Assembly: GCA_020722205.1 (NCBI GenBank)
Contig: DYLF01000007.1
Span: 1-48,472 of the forward strand
DNA: 48,472 nucleotides
Source of the DNA: Desulfobacca acetoxidans
GTDB taxonomy: Bacteria > Desulfobacterota > Desulfobaccia > Desulfobaccales > 0-14-0-80-60-11
Reading direction: 5' to 3'
Position 1 is the stretch's first letter. Every line of letters starts with the position of its first letter. A program made the translations under genes and the position numbers. A model generated the notes under the pieces. The model made no database searches and was not told the DNA's origin. It saw only the letters and a list, made by a program, of their open reading frames with translations. Positions 17,694 through 26,113 of the stretch are shown here, in pieces.

Positions 17694-18998
17694 TTACAAC
17701 ACTATAAAATCCCGCTGCTCATTATGACTCTCAATCCTGAGCCACGGGTTTGTAAATGCCTGATTGTCAAACCGGCCATCTGAATAATAAAGGTGCCGGT
17801 TCCATTCGCTGAACGTCCGGTCCGCCACCTGAGGCACCCGGGCTGCCCCCACCCACGGGTCATAAATATGATTGGCCACCGTATCCTTTGCTACCCACGT
17901 CCCGTCAACCTTCTTCTCCCAGATATCCGGGTCCCGCATGGGTTCGATCCATTCATAAAACTCTTCCTCACTGAGACCCAGGAACTTCAGATAGGTGTCC
18001 AGGGTGCTGGGACGCACATGATCATATAATTTGACCATCTCCACCCCTTCTTCCCGGGTCATCCTGCCATGACGAATCTCCATACTGGCATCATCAGTGG
18101 CCCGGCCATAACCAAACTTCAGATACTTGAGGTAGTCATGGACATCATTGGCATGGTCGTCCGTCTTGCCATAAAGCAAAAAGCTGCGCTCCCGCCGCGC
18201 GGAAAATGGGGCGAAACCATAATTCTTAATAACGAAATCCGCTTGTTCTTTGGCATTCCAATACACAAAGTTACTCAGATAAATACCCCGCACTCCTAGT
18301 TCCTCAATCTCCTCATCGGACGGGTATTGATACGGCACCACCTCCCGCCAGGTGATCCCACTTTCCTCGTTTATCAGGTCTTCCGGTTCGAATCCCCGCA
18401 TGTCATGTTCCTGGCGGGTCCATTTCGTAAATTCCACCATGTCCTCCAGGGTTACCAGCCCCGTCAGTTCAGCAAAGCCATGCTCCCCCCAAACAATCAG
18501 GGGAATCCGGTACTTAACCGCCACCTGGAAGGGGAAGGTTCGGATGCCGGCATGGTAATGCCAGGTTAAATCTCCCACCTTCTTCAGCATATAGCGCGAA
18601 ATCTTGCGCACCGCTTCCGGACTGGCGGTAAAACGAATCAGGTCACACCCGAAACGACTCACCAGGTTGTTCAGATTGCGAATCCCCAACGGCGTATTGA
18701 AAGCATGATTGTAGGTCACTAACAAAGGATTCATGCCATAGACCACCTTGAGCAGGTATGTCTGATAATGGCTGTCTTTGCCGCCGCTCACCGGGATAAT
18801 GCAGTCGTACGGATTGCCCGCTTCCCAAGCCCGGCGGCGATGCTCCTCCAAAATCTCTCTCAGCAGCTTTTCCCGCTCGACCCAGTCGATCCTCTGTCTT
18901 GATTCATGATAGCGGCAACCGCTGCAAACCCCTTGCTCGTCGAAAATAATAGTGGGCTTGGCATTGGCCGGATAGAGGCAGCGAGCACAGTATTCCAT
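17694..18998 (-). CDS. pseA: N-acetyl sugar amidotransferase (PseA/WbpG family)
   Basis: This enzyme converts an acetamido group on a sugar to an acetamidino group using ammonia delivered by HisH/HisF-like partners. In Campylobacter the PseA homologue is needed for the acetamidino form of pseudaminic acid; in Pseudomonas WbpG acts on O-antigen sugars. The 434 residues show an N-terminal zinc-binding pair (CARC near residue 4, CSGC near 27), the PP-loop ATPase motif IIPVSGGKDSHYQTYLL near 70, and the conserved IVWGEHGFAEL and RRERSFLLYGKTDDHANDVH. The start is ATG 18998, preceded by AAGGAGAG at good spacing; an in-frame codon at 19022 lacks one. It sits directly after the hisF-like gene, completing the trio. 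Confidence 0.88.
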   Translation of the reverse strand: MEYCARCLYPANAKPTIIFDEQGVCSGCRYHESRQRIDWVEREKLLREILEEHRRRAWEAGNPYDCIIPVSGGKDSHYQTYLLKVVYGMNPLLVTYNHAFNTPLGIRNLNNLVSRFGCDLIRFTASPEAVRKISRYMLKKVGDLTWHYHAGIRTFPFQVAVKYRIPLIVWGEHGFAELTGLVTLEDMVEFTKWTRQEHDMRGFEPEDLINEESGITWREVVPYQYPSDEEIEELGVRGIYLSNFVYWNAKEQADFVIKNYGFAPFSARRERSFLLYGKTDDHANDVHDYLKYLKFGYGRATDDASMEIRHGRMTREEGVEMVKLYDHVRPSTLDTYLKFLGLSEEEFYEWIEPMRDPDIWEKKVDGTWVAKDTVANHIYDPWVGAARVPQVADRTFSEWNRHLYYSDGRFDNQAFTNPWLRIESHNEQRDFIVL

Positions 18999-19086
18999 AG
19001 CTTGCTCTCCTTGGGTTGGCAAAAGGTCTTCTTGCTTATATATTTAAGTCAGCTCCCTATTAATCTTTACCAAGCCTCTTCAGGCA

Positions 19087-19095
19087 CCCCCCCCC
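19087..19095. repeat. Nine-base C tract (G9 on the transcribed strand) between hisF-like and pseA
   Basis: A homopolymer of nine C lies in the 105-base spacer between the hisF-like stop and the pseA start. Poly-G tracts of this length are phase-variable in surface-glycan loci of some bacteria. This one is outside both genes, so it could alter spacing or mRNA structure but not the reading frames. Confidence 0.6.
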
Positions 19096-19103
19096 ACCTT
19101 TCC

Positions 19104-19916
19104 CTAAAACACCTTACTGCCCGCCCGGTCCTTAAATTTATGGTTGCCGGAGCTCACCTGTCGCACCTCAATGCCGGCCTCAGCTAAATAATTTTTGGCC
19201 TTCTTTGTACTATGCTCAGTGTAGTGAAAAATATTCGCCGCCGCCACAGCCTCGGCGCCACCCAAGAGTATGCCGTCCACCAGATGCTGCCAGCTAAATA
19301 CACCCCCCATGGCAATGACCGGAATGCTTACGGTCTCCACCACTCCCCGGAGCAGCCGCAGATCATAACCCTGGCGATATCCATCTCGGTCGATGCAGTT
19401 GAGAAATATCTCCCCGGCGCCCATCTCCTGCACCCGGCGGGCCCAAGCAAAGGGACACAGACCCGTGGGCTCCCGCCCCCGGTCAATATATACCTCATAG
19501 CCCTTACCCTGGTGATCCTTCACATCGATTGAAACCACCATGCATTGGCTGCCAAAAATCCCCGCTGCTTCCGGCAGGAGCTCCGGGTTTCTTACCACCG
19601 CCGTATTTAGACTCACCTTGTCGGCCCCCAAATGCAGCAAACGTCGGATTTCTGCCACCGAGTCAACCCATCCCCCGACAGTCAGCGGGACAAAACACTT
19701 GCCCGCCAGCTCCTCCAATACCTGATAAAACTTCTCCCGTTTCTTCATCCCTGGGCTGACATCCAGCACCACTATCTCGTCCGCCGCCCAGCGATCAAAA
19801 AAGTCCACTGCCGTGGCGCTCTTCCAATGGATGACGTTGGTATGCTTAAATCTGACACTCTGCACCACCAAACCATCGCGCAGCACCAAAACCGGAATCA
19901 GGCGTTTCTTGAGCAT
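19104..19916 (-). CDS. hisF2: HisF-like subunit of the sugar amidotransferase
   Basis: A (beta/alpha)8 barrel of ~270 residues resembling imidazole glycerol phosphate synthase cyclase subunit. In the usual HisF N-terminus (LDVKDG) an Asp is catalytic; here the segment reads IPVLVLRDGLVV, so that Asp is replaced by Val, while the second Asp (SIDVKD near residue 130) is kept. This is expected for the paralogues that serve PseA/WbpG as an ammonia channel, not for histidine synthesis. No other his genes are nearby. The start is ATG 19916, with GGGAG 6 bases upstream, in preference to ATG 19922. The 5' end overlaps the hisH-like gene by about 70 bases. It ends with TAG. Confidence 0.85.
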   Translation of the reverse strand: MLKKRLIPVLVLRDGLVVQSVRFKHTNVIHWKSATAVDFFDRWAADEIVVLDVSPGMKKREKFYQVLEELAGKCFVPLTVGGWVDSVAEIRRLLHLGADKVSLNTAVVRNPELLPEAAGIFGSQCMVVSIDVKDHQGKGYEVYIDRGREPTGLCPFAWARRVQEMGAGEIFLNCIDRDGYRQGYDLRLLRGVVETVSIPVIAMGGVFSWQHLVDGILLGGAEAVAAANIFHYTEHSTKKAKNYLAEAGIEVRQVSSGNHKFKDRAGSKVF

Positions 19917-20550
19917 AAGCATCTCCCTCGCCGGTCAACCTGATAAAATTACTCAAGAGCTTCAACCCGAACCATTGGCTCTTCTCCGGATGAAACTGCA
20001 CCCCGAAAATCTTGCCCCATTGCACCGCGGCCACTATCTCCGTCCCATGCCAACAATTGGCCGTCACCCTATCGGCAGCCTCAGGGGCTAACTTCACCTG
20101 AAAGCTGTGGACGAAATAAAACACCGGCGCTTCTCCCAGGCCGGAAAATAACGGGCAAGGTCTTACCACCTGCACATCATTCCACCCCATGTGGGGGACG
20201 CGAAACCGCGGGTCAGAGGGGAGGATAGGCTGCACCGTGCCAGGAAGCCAGCCCAACCCCTGATGACAGCCGTGTTCCAGGCTTTCCTGCACCAAAAACT
20301 GCAAACCTAAACAAATACCCAGGTAAGGCTTCCCCTTCTCCAATACCTCCTCGCCGAGGGGCCCGATCAGGTCCAAACTCCGAAGCTTGGCCATGCCAGC
20401 CCCAAAGGCCCCCACCCCCGGTAGCACAATGGCTCGGCTCCGAGCCAACTCGGCCCGGTCATGGGTCACCCGGGTGGGGCAGCCCAAGGCCTTGAAGGCA
20501 TTGACTACCGACAAGAGATTTCCGGCGCCGTAATCTATGATGGCGATCAT
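19846..20550 (-). CDS. hisH2: HisH-like glutamine amidotransferase subunit
   Basis: This class I glutamine amidotransferase (234 residues) hydrolyses glutamine and passes ammonia to the HisF-like partner for the PseA reaction. It shows IIDYGAGNLLSV at the N-terminus, the nucleophile elbow YLGICLGLQFL near residue 76 (Cys), PHMGWNDV near 122, and the His/Glu pair in GVQFHPEKSQ near 184. HisH proteins are about 200-210 residues; the extra ~25 C-terminal residues here lie in the region overlapping the hisF-like gene. The ATG overlaps the pseI stop by 4 bases. Confidence 0.88.
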   Translation of the reverse strand: MIAIIDYGAGNLLSVVNAFKALGCPTRVTHDRAELARSRAIVLPGVGAFGAGMAKLRSLDLIGPLGEEVLEKGKPYLGICLGLQFLVQESLEHGCHQGLGWLPGTVQPILPSDPRFRVPHMGWNDVQVVRPCPLFSGLGEAPVFYFVHSFQVKLAPEAADRVTANCWHGTEIVAAVQWGKIFGVQFHPEKSQWFGLKLLSNFIRLTGEGDAYAQETPDSGFGAARWFGGAECQI

Positions 20551-21590
20551 GCCTCCTCCACCAGGTCCCAGGACAAAGGGGTGCCCCGTTCGATGTCCAC
20601 CCGAGCCCGGCGTCCAAGAATCTGCGGCAGGTATTTGGGAGACAGGCCATGCCCCGGCCGGATGGAGCGGACATTGTCAACGGTAAAACTTTCGCCCGCC
20701 GCCACCTTCCGGCAGACAAACAGGGAACGGCGAAAAACCCGGCTGGCCCCTTCCGCCTCCTGGCACCCATATTGACAAACCCCCAGCGCCTTCTCGGTAG
20801 TGCGGATGGCCTCCACCATAGCCCTGAACTCGTGTGGCTCCAGAGAAAACGCACTGTCCGGCCCCGGCCGAGAGCGGGACAGGGTAAAATGCTTTTCCAC
20901 CACACAGGCCCCCAGAGCCACCGCAGCCACCGGCACCGTCCACCCCAGGGTGTGGTCCGACAACCCCACCGGCACTCCAAAGGTCTCGGCCATATGCGGG
21001 ATGGTCCGTAAATTCATGCTCTCCGCCGGGGCCGGATAGGCGCTGGTGCACTTTAACAGCGCCACCTCCACCGCCCCGCCCCGCCGGGCCGCCGCCACCG
21101 CCTCCTGAATCTCTTCATAGGTGGCCAAGCCGGTGGACATGATCAGAGGCTTGCCTTTGCCGGCCATATATTCAATCAAAGGCAGGTCCACCAGTTCAAA
21201 CGAAGCTACTTTAAAGGCCGGCACCCCCAGATCCGCCAGGAAATCGACGGCATTCCTATCGAAAGGGGTCGAGAAAAATATCAATCCTTGAGCCTCTGCG
21301 TGCTGCTGCAAGAGAAAATGCCAATCCCCCGGTAGGGATGCCTGTTCATAAAGGTGATAGAGGGTCATGCCGGACCATATGGTGTCTTGGATTACAAAGT
21401 AGTCGTTATCACAAGCCAAAGTTAGGGAATCGGCTGTGTAGGTTTGAACTTTGACGGCGTCAGCGCCGCATTCCCCTGCTTTCTGAATCAGTTGCAGAAC
21501 CGCCGCCAGATCCCGATGGTGATTGGCGGAAATCTCCGCCACGATGAAAACCGGATGTCCGGGGCCGATACTCCTTCCGGCAATTTGCAT
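20547..21590 (-). CDS. pseI: Pseudaminic acid synthase
   Basis: PseI condenses 2,4-diacetamido-2,4,6-trideoxy-L-altrose with phosphoenolpyruvate to give pseudaminic acid. The 347 residues have the NeuB/PseI TIM barrel (IVAEISANHHRDL near 15, FFSTPFDRNAVDFL near 104, KVASFELVDLPLIEYM near 126) and both metal-ligand histidines, in GLSDHTLGW near 207 and VVEKHFTLSRS near 231. A C-terminal SAF (antifreeze-like) domain begins near 288 (RRSLFVCRKVAAGE). The KVASFELVD wording is the pseudaminic rather than sialic type. It follows the pseG-pseH fusion by 42 bases and shares an ATGA overlap with the hisH-like gene. Confidence 0.93.
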   Translation of the reverse strand: MQIAGRSIGPGHPVFIVAEISANHHRDLAAVLQLIQKAGECGADAVKVQTYTADSLTLACDNDYFVIQDTIWSGMTLYHLYEQASLPGDWHFLLQQHAEAQGLIFFSTPFDRNAVDFLADLGVPAFKVASFELVDLPLIEYMAGKGKPLIMSTGLATYEEIQEAVAAARRGGAVEVALLKCTSAYPAPAESMNLRTIPHMAETFGVPVGLSDHTLGWTVPVAAVALGACVVEKHFTLSRSRPGPDSAFSLEPHEFRAMVEAIRTTEKALGVCQYGCQEAEGASRVFRRSLFVCRKVAAGESFTVDNVRSIRPGHGLSPKYLPQILGRRARVDIERGTPLSWDLVEEA

Positions 21591-21632
21591 GCCGCTGTCT
21601 TCCTCCTGGGACCACCTGAAAAACAGGTCAAT

Positions 21633-23177
21633 TCAACAGGAATATTTTAGAGACATCCGCACAACTTTAGTGACCACGCCGCCTCGTTTAACATAATTGA
21701 CTCCCTCTTCCAAGGTGAAACCAAATTTTTTATAGAAATTTATGGCAGTTATATTCTCTGCAAGGATATCACAGATAAAATATGTCAAGTTCAGAAAGTT
21801 AAAACCAAGATTCAAAAGGTTTTGCATTATTATCTTTCCTTTACCTTTTGAGACCGTGTAAATGCCAAGATGAGTTTTTCCGTTATAAATATCTATATGT
21901 TGAAAATTTCCGACTCCTATTGGCTTGTTATTTTCAAAAACAATCCAATAACTATTAAAATTGTCATATAATAACCTATTGATAAAACTATTGTGCTCTG
22001 CTTGAGAAATTATATGGTTAGTTAACATCCATTGTCTAATTTCAGGAGAATTGCGCCATTGCAAGACCATATATTTATCATCTTCGCTAAGATTTACAAA
22101 ATTCTTAAAAGTTATATTGCCAAAAAAGTAATCTTTTTTTAAGGATTCATTAAAATCAATCTTATGATTGATCTGCATTTCATGCACAACACGATATCCC
22201 CCACTACCGTCAACAAGGTTTTTGCACCTTGTGTGCAACTCTTCCCTTAGGTTTCGGTTCTCAAGCAACATGTTTAAAGCATCTCCGATCTGATTCGGCT
22301 GGACCTTATTCAAGTGGCCGACCGACAGGACATATCCGCCTTGGGTCAGATTGGATACCGGAAACTCTTGGTTATCGGCGATTATGCCGACCAGGGCCGG
22401 CACCCCCAGGAAACACAATTCCCACAAGGTAGAGCCCCCAGCAGTCACCGCAATATCCGCCCAAGCCATAACCTTTGCCATGTCCGGCACAGCTTCAAAA
22501 AATTCCAGGCGTTGGCGAAGGCTGGCGCCGGCCGTCAGCAAGCTGGCTCGGTGCGGATTCTGTGGCCCCACAACCACCTTGACTTGGAGGGGAATGTCAG
22601 ATCGATTCAGTGCCTTAATAACTTTCTGGGTAAGATTGTTAGGATCGGCTCCCCCAAGGGTAATAAGGAGCTTGGTGGCCACAGATGGCATCTCTCGAGG
22701 TTTTTGGCCATATTCCCGAAACTCCCGCCGCAGCAGGGCATAAGTCGGCCCCAGCAGAAACCTGCTCCCGGCTTCTCCTTGATAAGGCAGTTTCTCCGCC
22801 CCAAAATTCTGGTTCACCACCAAGTCGGCACAGTAACACGGCAGATGGGCATAGTCGTCCATCACCAGCAACTTGGCCCCCAACTTCTTAATCTCCCGCT
22901 GGTGAACAGAAGTAAAGTGATACCCGTCCAGCACCACCCAGTCCGGCTGTTCTTGCCCAATCACAGCCAGAGTCTTGTCGAAGCCATCCCGGGGCTGCAA
23001 CTGCCTAACCTGACAACCCTCCTTGACAAGCCGCTCCACCAGAGCTTTATGCCCCCCCGCCGTCAGGAAAAGCACCTCCCCCCCCTTCTCCTGCCACGCC
23101 TGGGCCAAGGCCAAACCGCGCATCACATGGCCGGTGCCTATAACTGTGTCGGCGTCAGCCCGGATGACCAGCTTCAT
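21633..23177 (-). CDS. pseGH: Fused PseG hydrolase - PseH acetyltransferase
   Basis: Residues 1-~330 are PseG, the GT-B-like hydrolase that removes UDP from UDP-2,4-diacetamido-2,4,6-trideoxy-L-altrose. It has the diagnostic IRADADTVIGTGHVMR start, VLDGYHF, VMDDYAH, ITLGGADPNN and AVTAGGSTLWELCFLGVP. Residues ~345-514 are a GNAT-type N-acetyltransferase matching PseH (VLQWRNSPEIRQWML, GIYTVSKGKGKIIMQNLL, ENITAINFYKKFGF), which acetylates the 4-amino group one step earlier. The start is ATG 23177, with GGAGGT upstream; the open frame extends further but is then only a shadow of pseF. The PseH half is very AT-rich: 86 G or C in bases 21841-22140 (29%), against 40 of 60 in 22501-22560. This indicates a mosaic, transferred 3' half. 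Confidence 0.9.
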   Translation of the reverse strand: MKLVIRADADTVIGTGHVMRGLALAQAWQEKGGEVLFLTAGGHKALVERLVKEGCQVRQLQPRDGFDKTLAVIGQEQPDWVVLDGYHFTSVHQREIKKLGAKLLVMDDYAHLPCYCADLVVNQNFGAEKLPYQGEAGSRFLLGPTYALLRREFREYGQKPREMPSVATKLLITLGGADPNNLTQKVIKALNRSDIPLQVKVVVGPQNPHRASLLTAGASLRQRLEFFEAVPDMAKVMAWADIAVTAGGSTLWELCFLGVPALVGIIADNQEFPVSNLTQGGYVLSVGHLNKVQPNQIGDALNMLLENRNLREELHTRCKNLVDGSGGYRVVHEMQINHKIDFNESLKKDYFFGNITFKNFVNLSEDDKYMVLQWRNSPEIRQWMLTNHIISQAEHNSFINRLLYDNFNSYWIVFENNKPIGVGNFQHIDIYNGKTHLGIYTVSKGKGKIIMQNLLNLGFNFLNLTYFICDILAENITAINFYKKFGFTLEEGVNYVKRGGVVTKVVRMSLKYSC

Positions 23178-23862
23178 GTGACCTCCGCCGCAGCAGAAAC
23201 TCCGCCCAGGCCAGATCCAGAGGACTGTCGATGTCCACCGACCATTCTTTCGAAACAAAATACGCTGCCACCCTGGAGCCGTAAAACTCCCGCTCCCTGA
23301 GAAACACCTTGGTCTTGCCGAAGATGAAAGACCCGTCATGTCGGTAGAGAGGAGCCAGTTGTTGCGCCCGCTGCATATACTGACCCCCGAAATACGGCTC
23401 CACAAACCCCCCTGGCGCCCATACCGCCCGCTGGGGCGGATGGGAATAGGGTACCAAACTCATGACGTAGTGAACCTCCGGGTCTTTGAGCATCTCATAC
23501 GCCCCCCGTAAATCCTCCACCCGCCGCAGGGGACTGGTAGGCAACAATACTGCAAACTCCTCAAACTCCTCCCCTTGCGCCCAAAAATGCTCCAGCACCT
23601 GGACGCATACCTCCTTCACCATGACCGAATCCCCCGCCAAGGCCAGCGGCCGCCGCAGCGCCACATGGGCCCCATACTCCTTCGCCACTGCCAGAATCTC
23701 CTCATCCTCCGAGGACACACAGACCAGTCCGAAGATGCCGCTGGCCAAAGCCGCTTCCACCGCATAACTCAACAGCGGTCTCCCCCCAAGCTTGGCAATA
23801 TTTTTCCGGCAGAAGCGCCGGGACCCGCCACGGGCCGGAATAATACACAAGGGCCCCCTCAT
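23155..23862 (-). CDS. pseF: Pseudaminic acid cytidylyltransferase
   Basis: PseF activates pseudaminic acid with CTP to CMP-pseudaminic acid, the donor for glycosyltransferases. The 235 residues are of the CMP-NeuAc synthetase family, with the nucleotide-binding IIPARGGSRRFCRKNI at the N-terminus, VSSEDEEILAVAKEYGA near 49, LLPTSPLRRVEDL near 105 and the C-terminal WSVDIDSPLDLAWAEF. It overlaps the preceding paralogue of pseI by 4 bases (ATGA) and the pseGH start by 23 bases, consistent with a single transcript. Confidence 0.9.
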   Translation of the reverse strand: MRGPLCIIPARGGSRRFCRKNIAKLGGRPLLSYAVEAALASGIFGLVCVSSEDEEILAVAKEYGAHVALRRPLALAGDSVMVKEVCVQVLEHFWAQGEEFEEFAVLLPTSPLRRVEDLRGAYEMLKDPEVHYVMSLVPYSHPPQRAVWAPGGFVEPYFGGQYMQRAQQLAPLYRHDGSFIFGKTKVFLREREFYGSRVAAYFVSKEWSVDIDSPLDLAWAEFLLRRRSHEAGHPG

Positions 23863-24905
23863 CTCACATCCTGCCAGCTAAGGGCTTCGTTGTATTTCAA
23901 GTCCCGGGTGGTGACTCGGCCGATGAAAGCCTCCAAAAATTCCGGGGATATACCCTCTTCCGGTCTCTTGGCAGCCAACATCCCCGGCGTCAGCATCGTC
24001 CCCCGGGGAATATCCTGGTCCGCTACCAGATGCCGAAACCAACGCCGCCGTTCCTTCAAATCCGCCGCGCTGGGTCGCAAACTCAAACTGCCCAAGGCCT
24101 TCTTCAGTCTCTGCATTCGGGCTACATAAGCACAAAATTCCTCAGGCTCCTTGGCTAGGAGATGATGGTGCCCCGGCAGGTTCCGACTCATGGTTAGGCG
24201 TTTCTCCAGCACCACCGCCCCCAGGGCCACCGCCATGATATCCAGGTCATCCTCCCGCCCCTCCGCCGAAAAACCCATGTGGACGTGAAATGTCTGCCGC
24301 AGATAAGGAATGCTCCGCAAATTGATCTCCGCCGGGTTCTTCGTATGACTGCAATGCAGAAGCACCAGATCACGGTTCCCCTCTTCCTCCAGCAGATGGA
24401 TGACCCGGGCCAGTTCAAACAAGGTGACCGGCCCTAAATCCATCAACAGGGGTTTCCCCGAAACCGCTACCTCCCGAAACAGCGGCAGATAATTATAGTC
24501 CCAGGAACTCAACTTTATGGCCTCACAGTTCAGAAAGCGGGCCAGCTCCAACCCCCCTGGTGAGTTGACCGTGGCAAACATGATAACCCCTTGTTCCCGG
24601 CAATAACCTTGCACCTCCTGCCATTGTTCCCGGCTGAATCTAAGCTTGTTTAACATCTCATACATGTTCTCCGTTACCCAGCCATGAACCGTTTGATAAC
24701 TGTAAGTAATCGAACGATCACTCATGATCTCATCCGGAAACCAGAAGATAAACTTGACCGCATCCGCTGCCGCTTCCTTAACCGCCGCAATTAACTCTTT
24801 GGTCAGGGATAAATCATAATTGCAGGTGACCCCGATCTCTGCAATGATGAACAAAGGGTGCTCTTCGCCGATCACTTTGCCGCCTATTTTTATTTCTCTG
24901 CACAT
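23859..24905 (-). CDS. Degenerate NeuB/PseI-family paralogue lacking metal ligands
   Basis: A 348-residue second member of the sialic-acid-synthase family, with the barrel and a C-terminal SAF-like domain (from about residue 288) both preserved. It aligns through the whole length of PseI (for example INLRSIPYLRQTF with MNLRTIPHMAETF). However, the histidine in PseI's GLSDHTLG falls in GFSAEGRE, and the one in VVEKHFTL is Arg in VLEKRLTM. These are the two Mn-binding histidines of the family. The AEISANHH and FSTPFD motifs are also changed (AEIGVTCN, ATVNSPG). It sits between pseC and pseF, overlapping both (16 and 4 bases). The frame is intact, so it is probably expressed. Either a non-catalytic partner or an enzyme with altered chemistry. 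Confidence 0.85.
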   Translation of the reverse strand: MCREIKIGGKVIGEEHPLFIIAEIGVTCNYDLSLTKELIAAVKEAAADAVKFIFWFPDEIMSDRSITYSYQTVHGWVTENMYEMLNKLRFSREQWQEVQGYCREQGVIMFATVNSPGGLELARFLNCEAIKLSSWDYNYLPLFREVAVSGKPLLMDLGPVTLFELARVIHLLEEEGNRDLVLLHCSHTKNPAEINLRSIPYLRQTFHVHMGFSAEGREDDLDIMAVALGAVVLEKRLTMSRNLPGHHHLLAKEPEEFCAYVARMQRLKKALGSLSLRPSAADLKERRRWFRHLVADQDIPRGTMLTPGMLAAKRPEEGISPEFLEAFIGRVTTRDLKYNEALSWQDVR

Positions 24906-26113
24906 ACTCTCATAGCTTCATCATGGGCGGTGAGGGAAACAAGGTACCTTTGCGCTGGCGCCAAACCAGGGTCCAGAATCTCCCTCACTATCATAATCAC
25001 CCGCTCCACCTCTGCCTCCGACATGGCCGGGTACAGAGGCAGAGTCAATAGACGCTCATAAGCCGCTTCGGCCAGAGGACACACACCACCCGGAATAGCG
25101 AAACGGCTTTGATAATAGGTGTGCCGATAGACCGGCAGATAATGAACGTTGACCCCCAAACCCGCAGCCCGCAAGTCTTGAAAAATTTCATCCCGTCCCC
25201 GCCCCCCTACCTCTAAGTTCAGCAAAATAACATATAGGTGATAAGCATGGCTGACTCCCTCCCTGACGCGGGGCCGGGACAAGGCGGGAAGCCCTTCAAA
25301 GGCCAAATCATAGCGGCGCGCCACTTCACGCCGGCGGGCCAGAAATTCCGGCAGCCGGCGCAGTTGGCTCATCCCCAAGGCGCACTGCAGGTCGCTCAGG
25401 CGGTAATTGTATCCCAACTCTACCATCTCATAGCGCCAGGTGCCCTCTCGAAACCGTTGGTGGTGATCGCTGTCCAGACCGTGATTGCGGAAGCGCCGCA
25501 TCCGGGCCGCCAGCTCCGGGTCATCGGTTACCACCATGCCCCCCTCACCGCTGGTAATGTGTTTCACCGGATGAAAACTGAAGACCGTCAGATCAGCCAA
25601 ACTGCCCACCCGTCGCCCATGATACTCTGCTCCCAGGGAATGACAGGCATCCGCTACCAAAAATATGCCGGCACGTCGCGCAATATCCCTTAAGGCATCA
25701 TAATCACAGGGTTGCCCGGCGTAATCCACCGCGATTACCGCCTTCGTGCGCGGGCTGATCTTCTTCTCCACCTCCTCAGGAGCAAGCAGCAAAGTCTCAG
25801 GATCAATGTCGGCAAATACCGGCCTCCCCCCCTGATACACCACCGCATTGGCCGTGGCCACAAAGGTCAGCGCCGGCACAATCACCTCATCTCCAGCCTT
25901 CACTCCGATGGCATCCATGGCGGCATGCAAGGCGGCAGTACCGCTGCTCACCGCTACTGCTGCCTGCACCCCTACATAAGCCGCCACTGCCTGCTCAAAC
26001 TCCACCACCTTGGGTCCCGTGGTCAGCCACTCGGAGTGCAACACCTCCACCGCGGCCGCCACGTCCTGCTCATCAACCCAGGGCCGCCCGTAAGGTATGA
26101 CTTTCTGCTTCAT
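24890..26113 (-). CDS. pseC: PseC-type sugar aminotransferase
   Basis: This PLP-dependent DegT/DnrJ/EryC1 aminotransferase (407 residues) adds the 4-amino group to the PseB product using glutamate. Motifs: IPYGRPWVDEQDV at the N-terminus, VAVSSGTAALHAAM near 54, VPALTFVATANAV near 80, DACHSLGAEY near 155, and FSFHPVKHITSGEGG near 179, where the Lys carries PLP. It overlaps pseB by 41 bases upstream and the PseI paralogue by 16 downstream. Its C-terminus extends ~20 residues past the usual end (REILDPG), into the overlap. Confidence 0.92.
   Translation of the reverse strand: MKQKVIPYGRPWVDEQDVAAAVEVLHSEWLTTGPKVVEFEQAVAAYVGVQAAVAVSSGTAALHAAMDAIGVKAGDEVIVPALTFVATANAVVYQGGRPVFADIDPETLLLAPEEVEKKISPRTKAVIAVDYAGQPCDYDALRDIARRAGIFLVADACHSLGAEYHGRRVGSLADLTVFSFHPVKHITSGEGGMVVTDDPELAARMRRFRNHGLDSDHHQRFREGTWRYEMVELGYNYRLSDLQCALGMSQLRRLPEFLARRREVARRYDLAFEGLPALSRPRVREGVSHAYHLYVILLNLEVGGRGRDEIFQDLRAAGLGVNVHYLPVYRHTYYQSRFAIPGGVCPLAEAAYERLLTLPLYPAMSEAEVERVIMIVREILDPGLAPAQRYLVSLTAHDEAMRVCAEK

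Noticed and set aside
19104-20550. hisH and hisF as part of a histidine biosynthesis operon
   Set aside because: No other his genes are present, the first catalytic Asp of HisF is lost, and both genes sit beside pseA inside the pseudaminic acid operon.
22314-23300. 328-codon plus-strand frame
   Set aside because: Antisense to pseG and pseF; low-complexity His/Pro/Gln-rich translation typical of a shadow frame.
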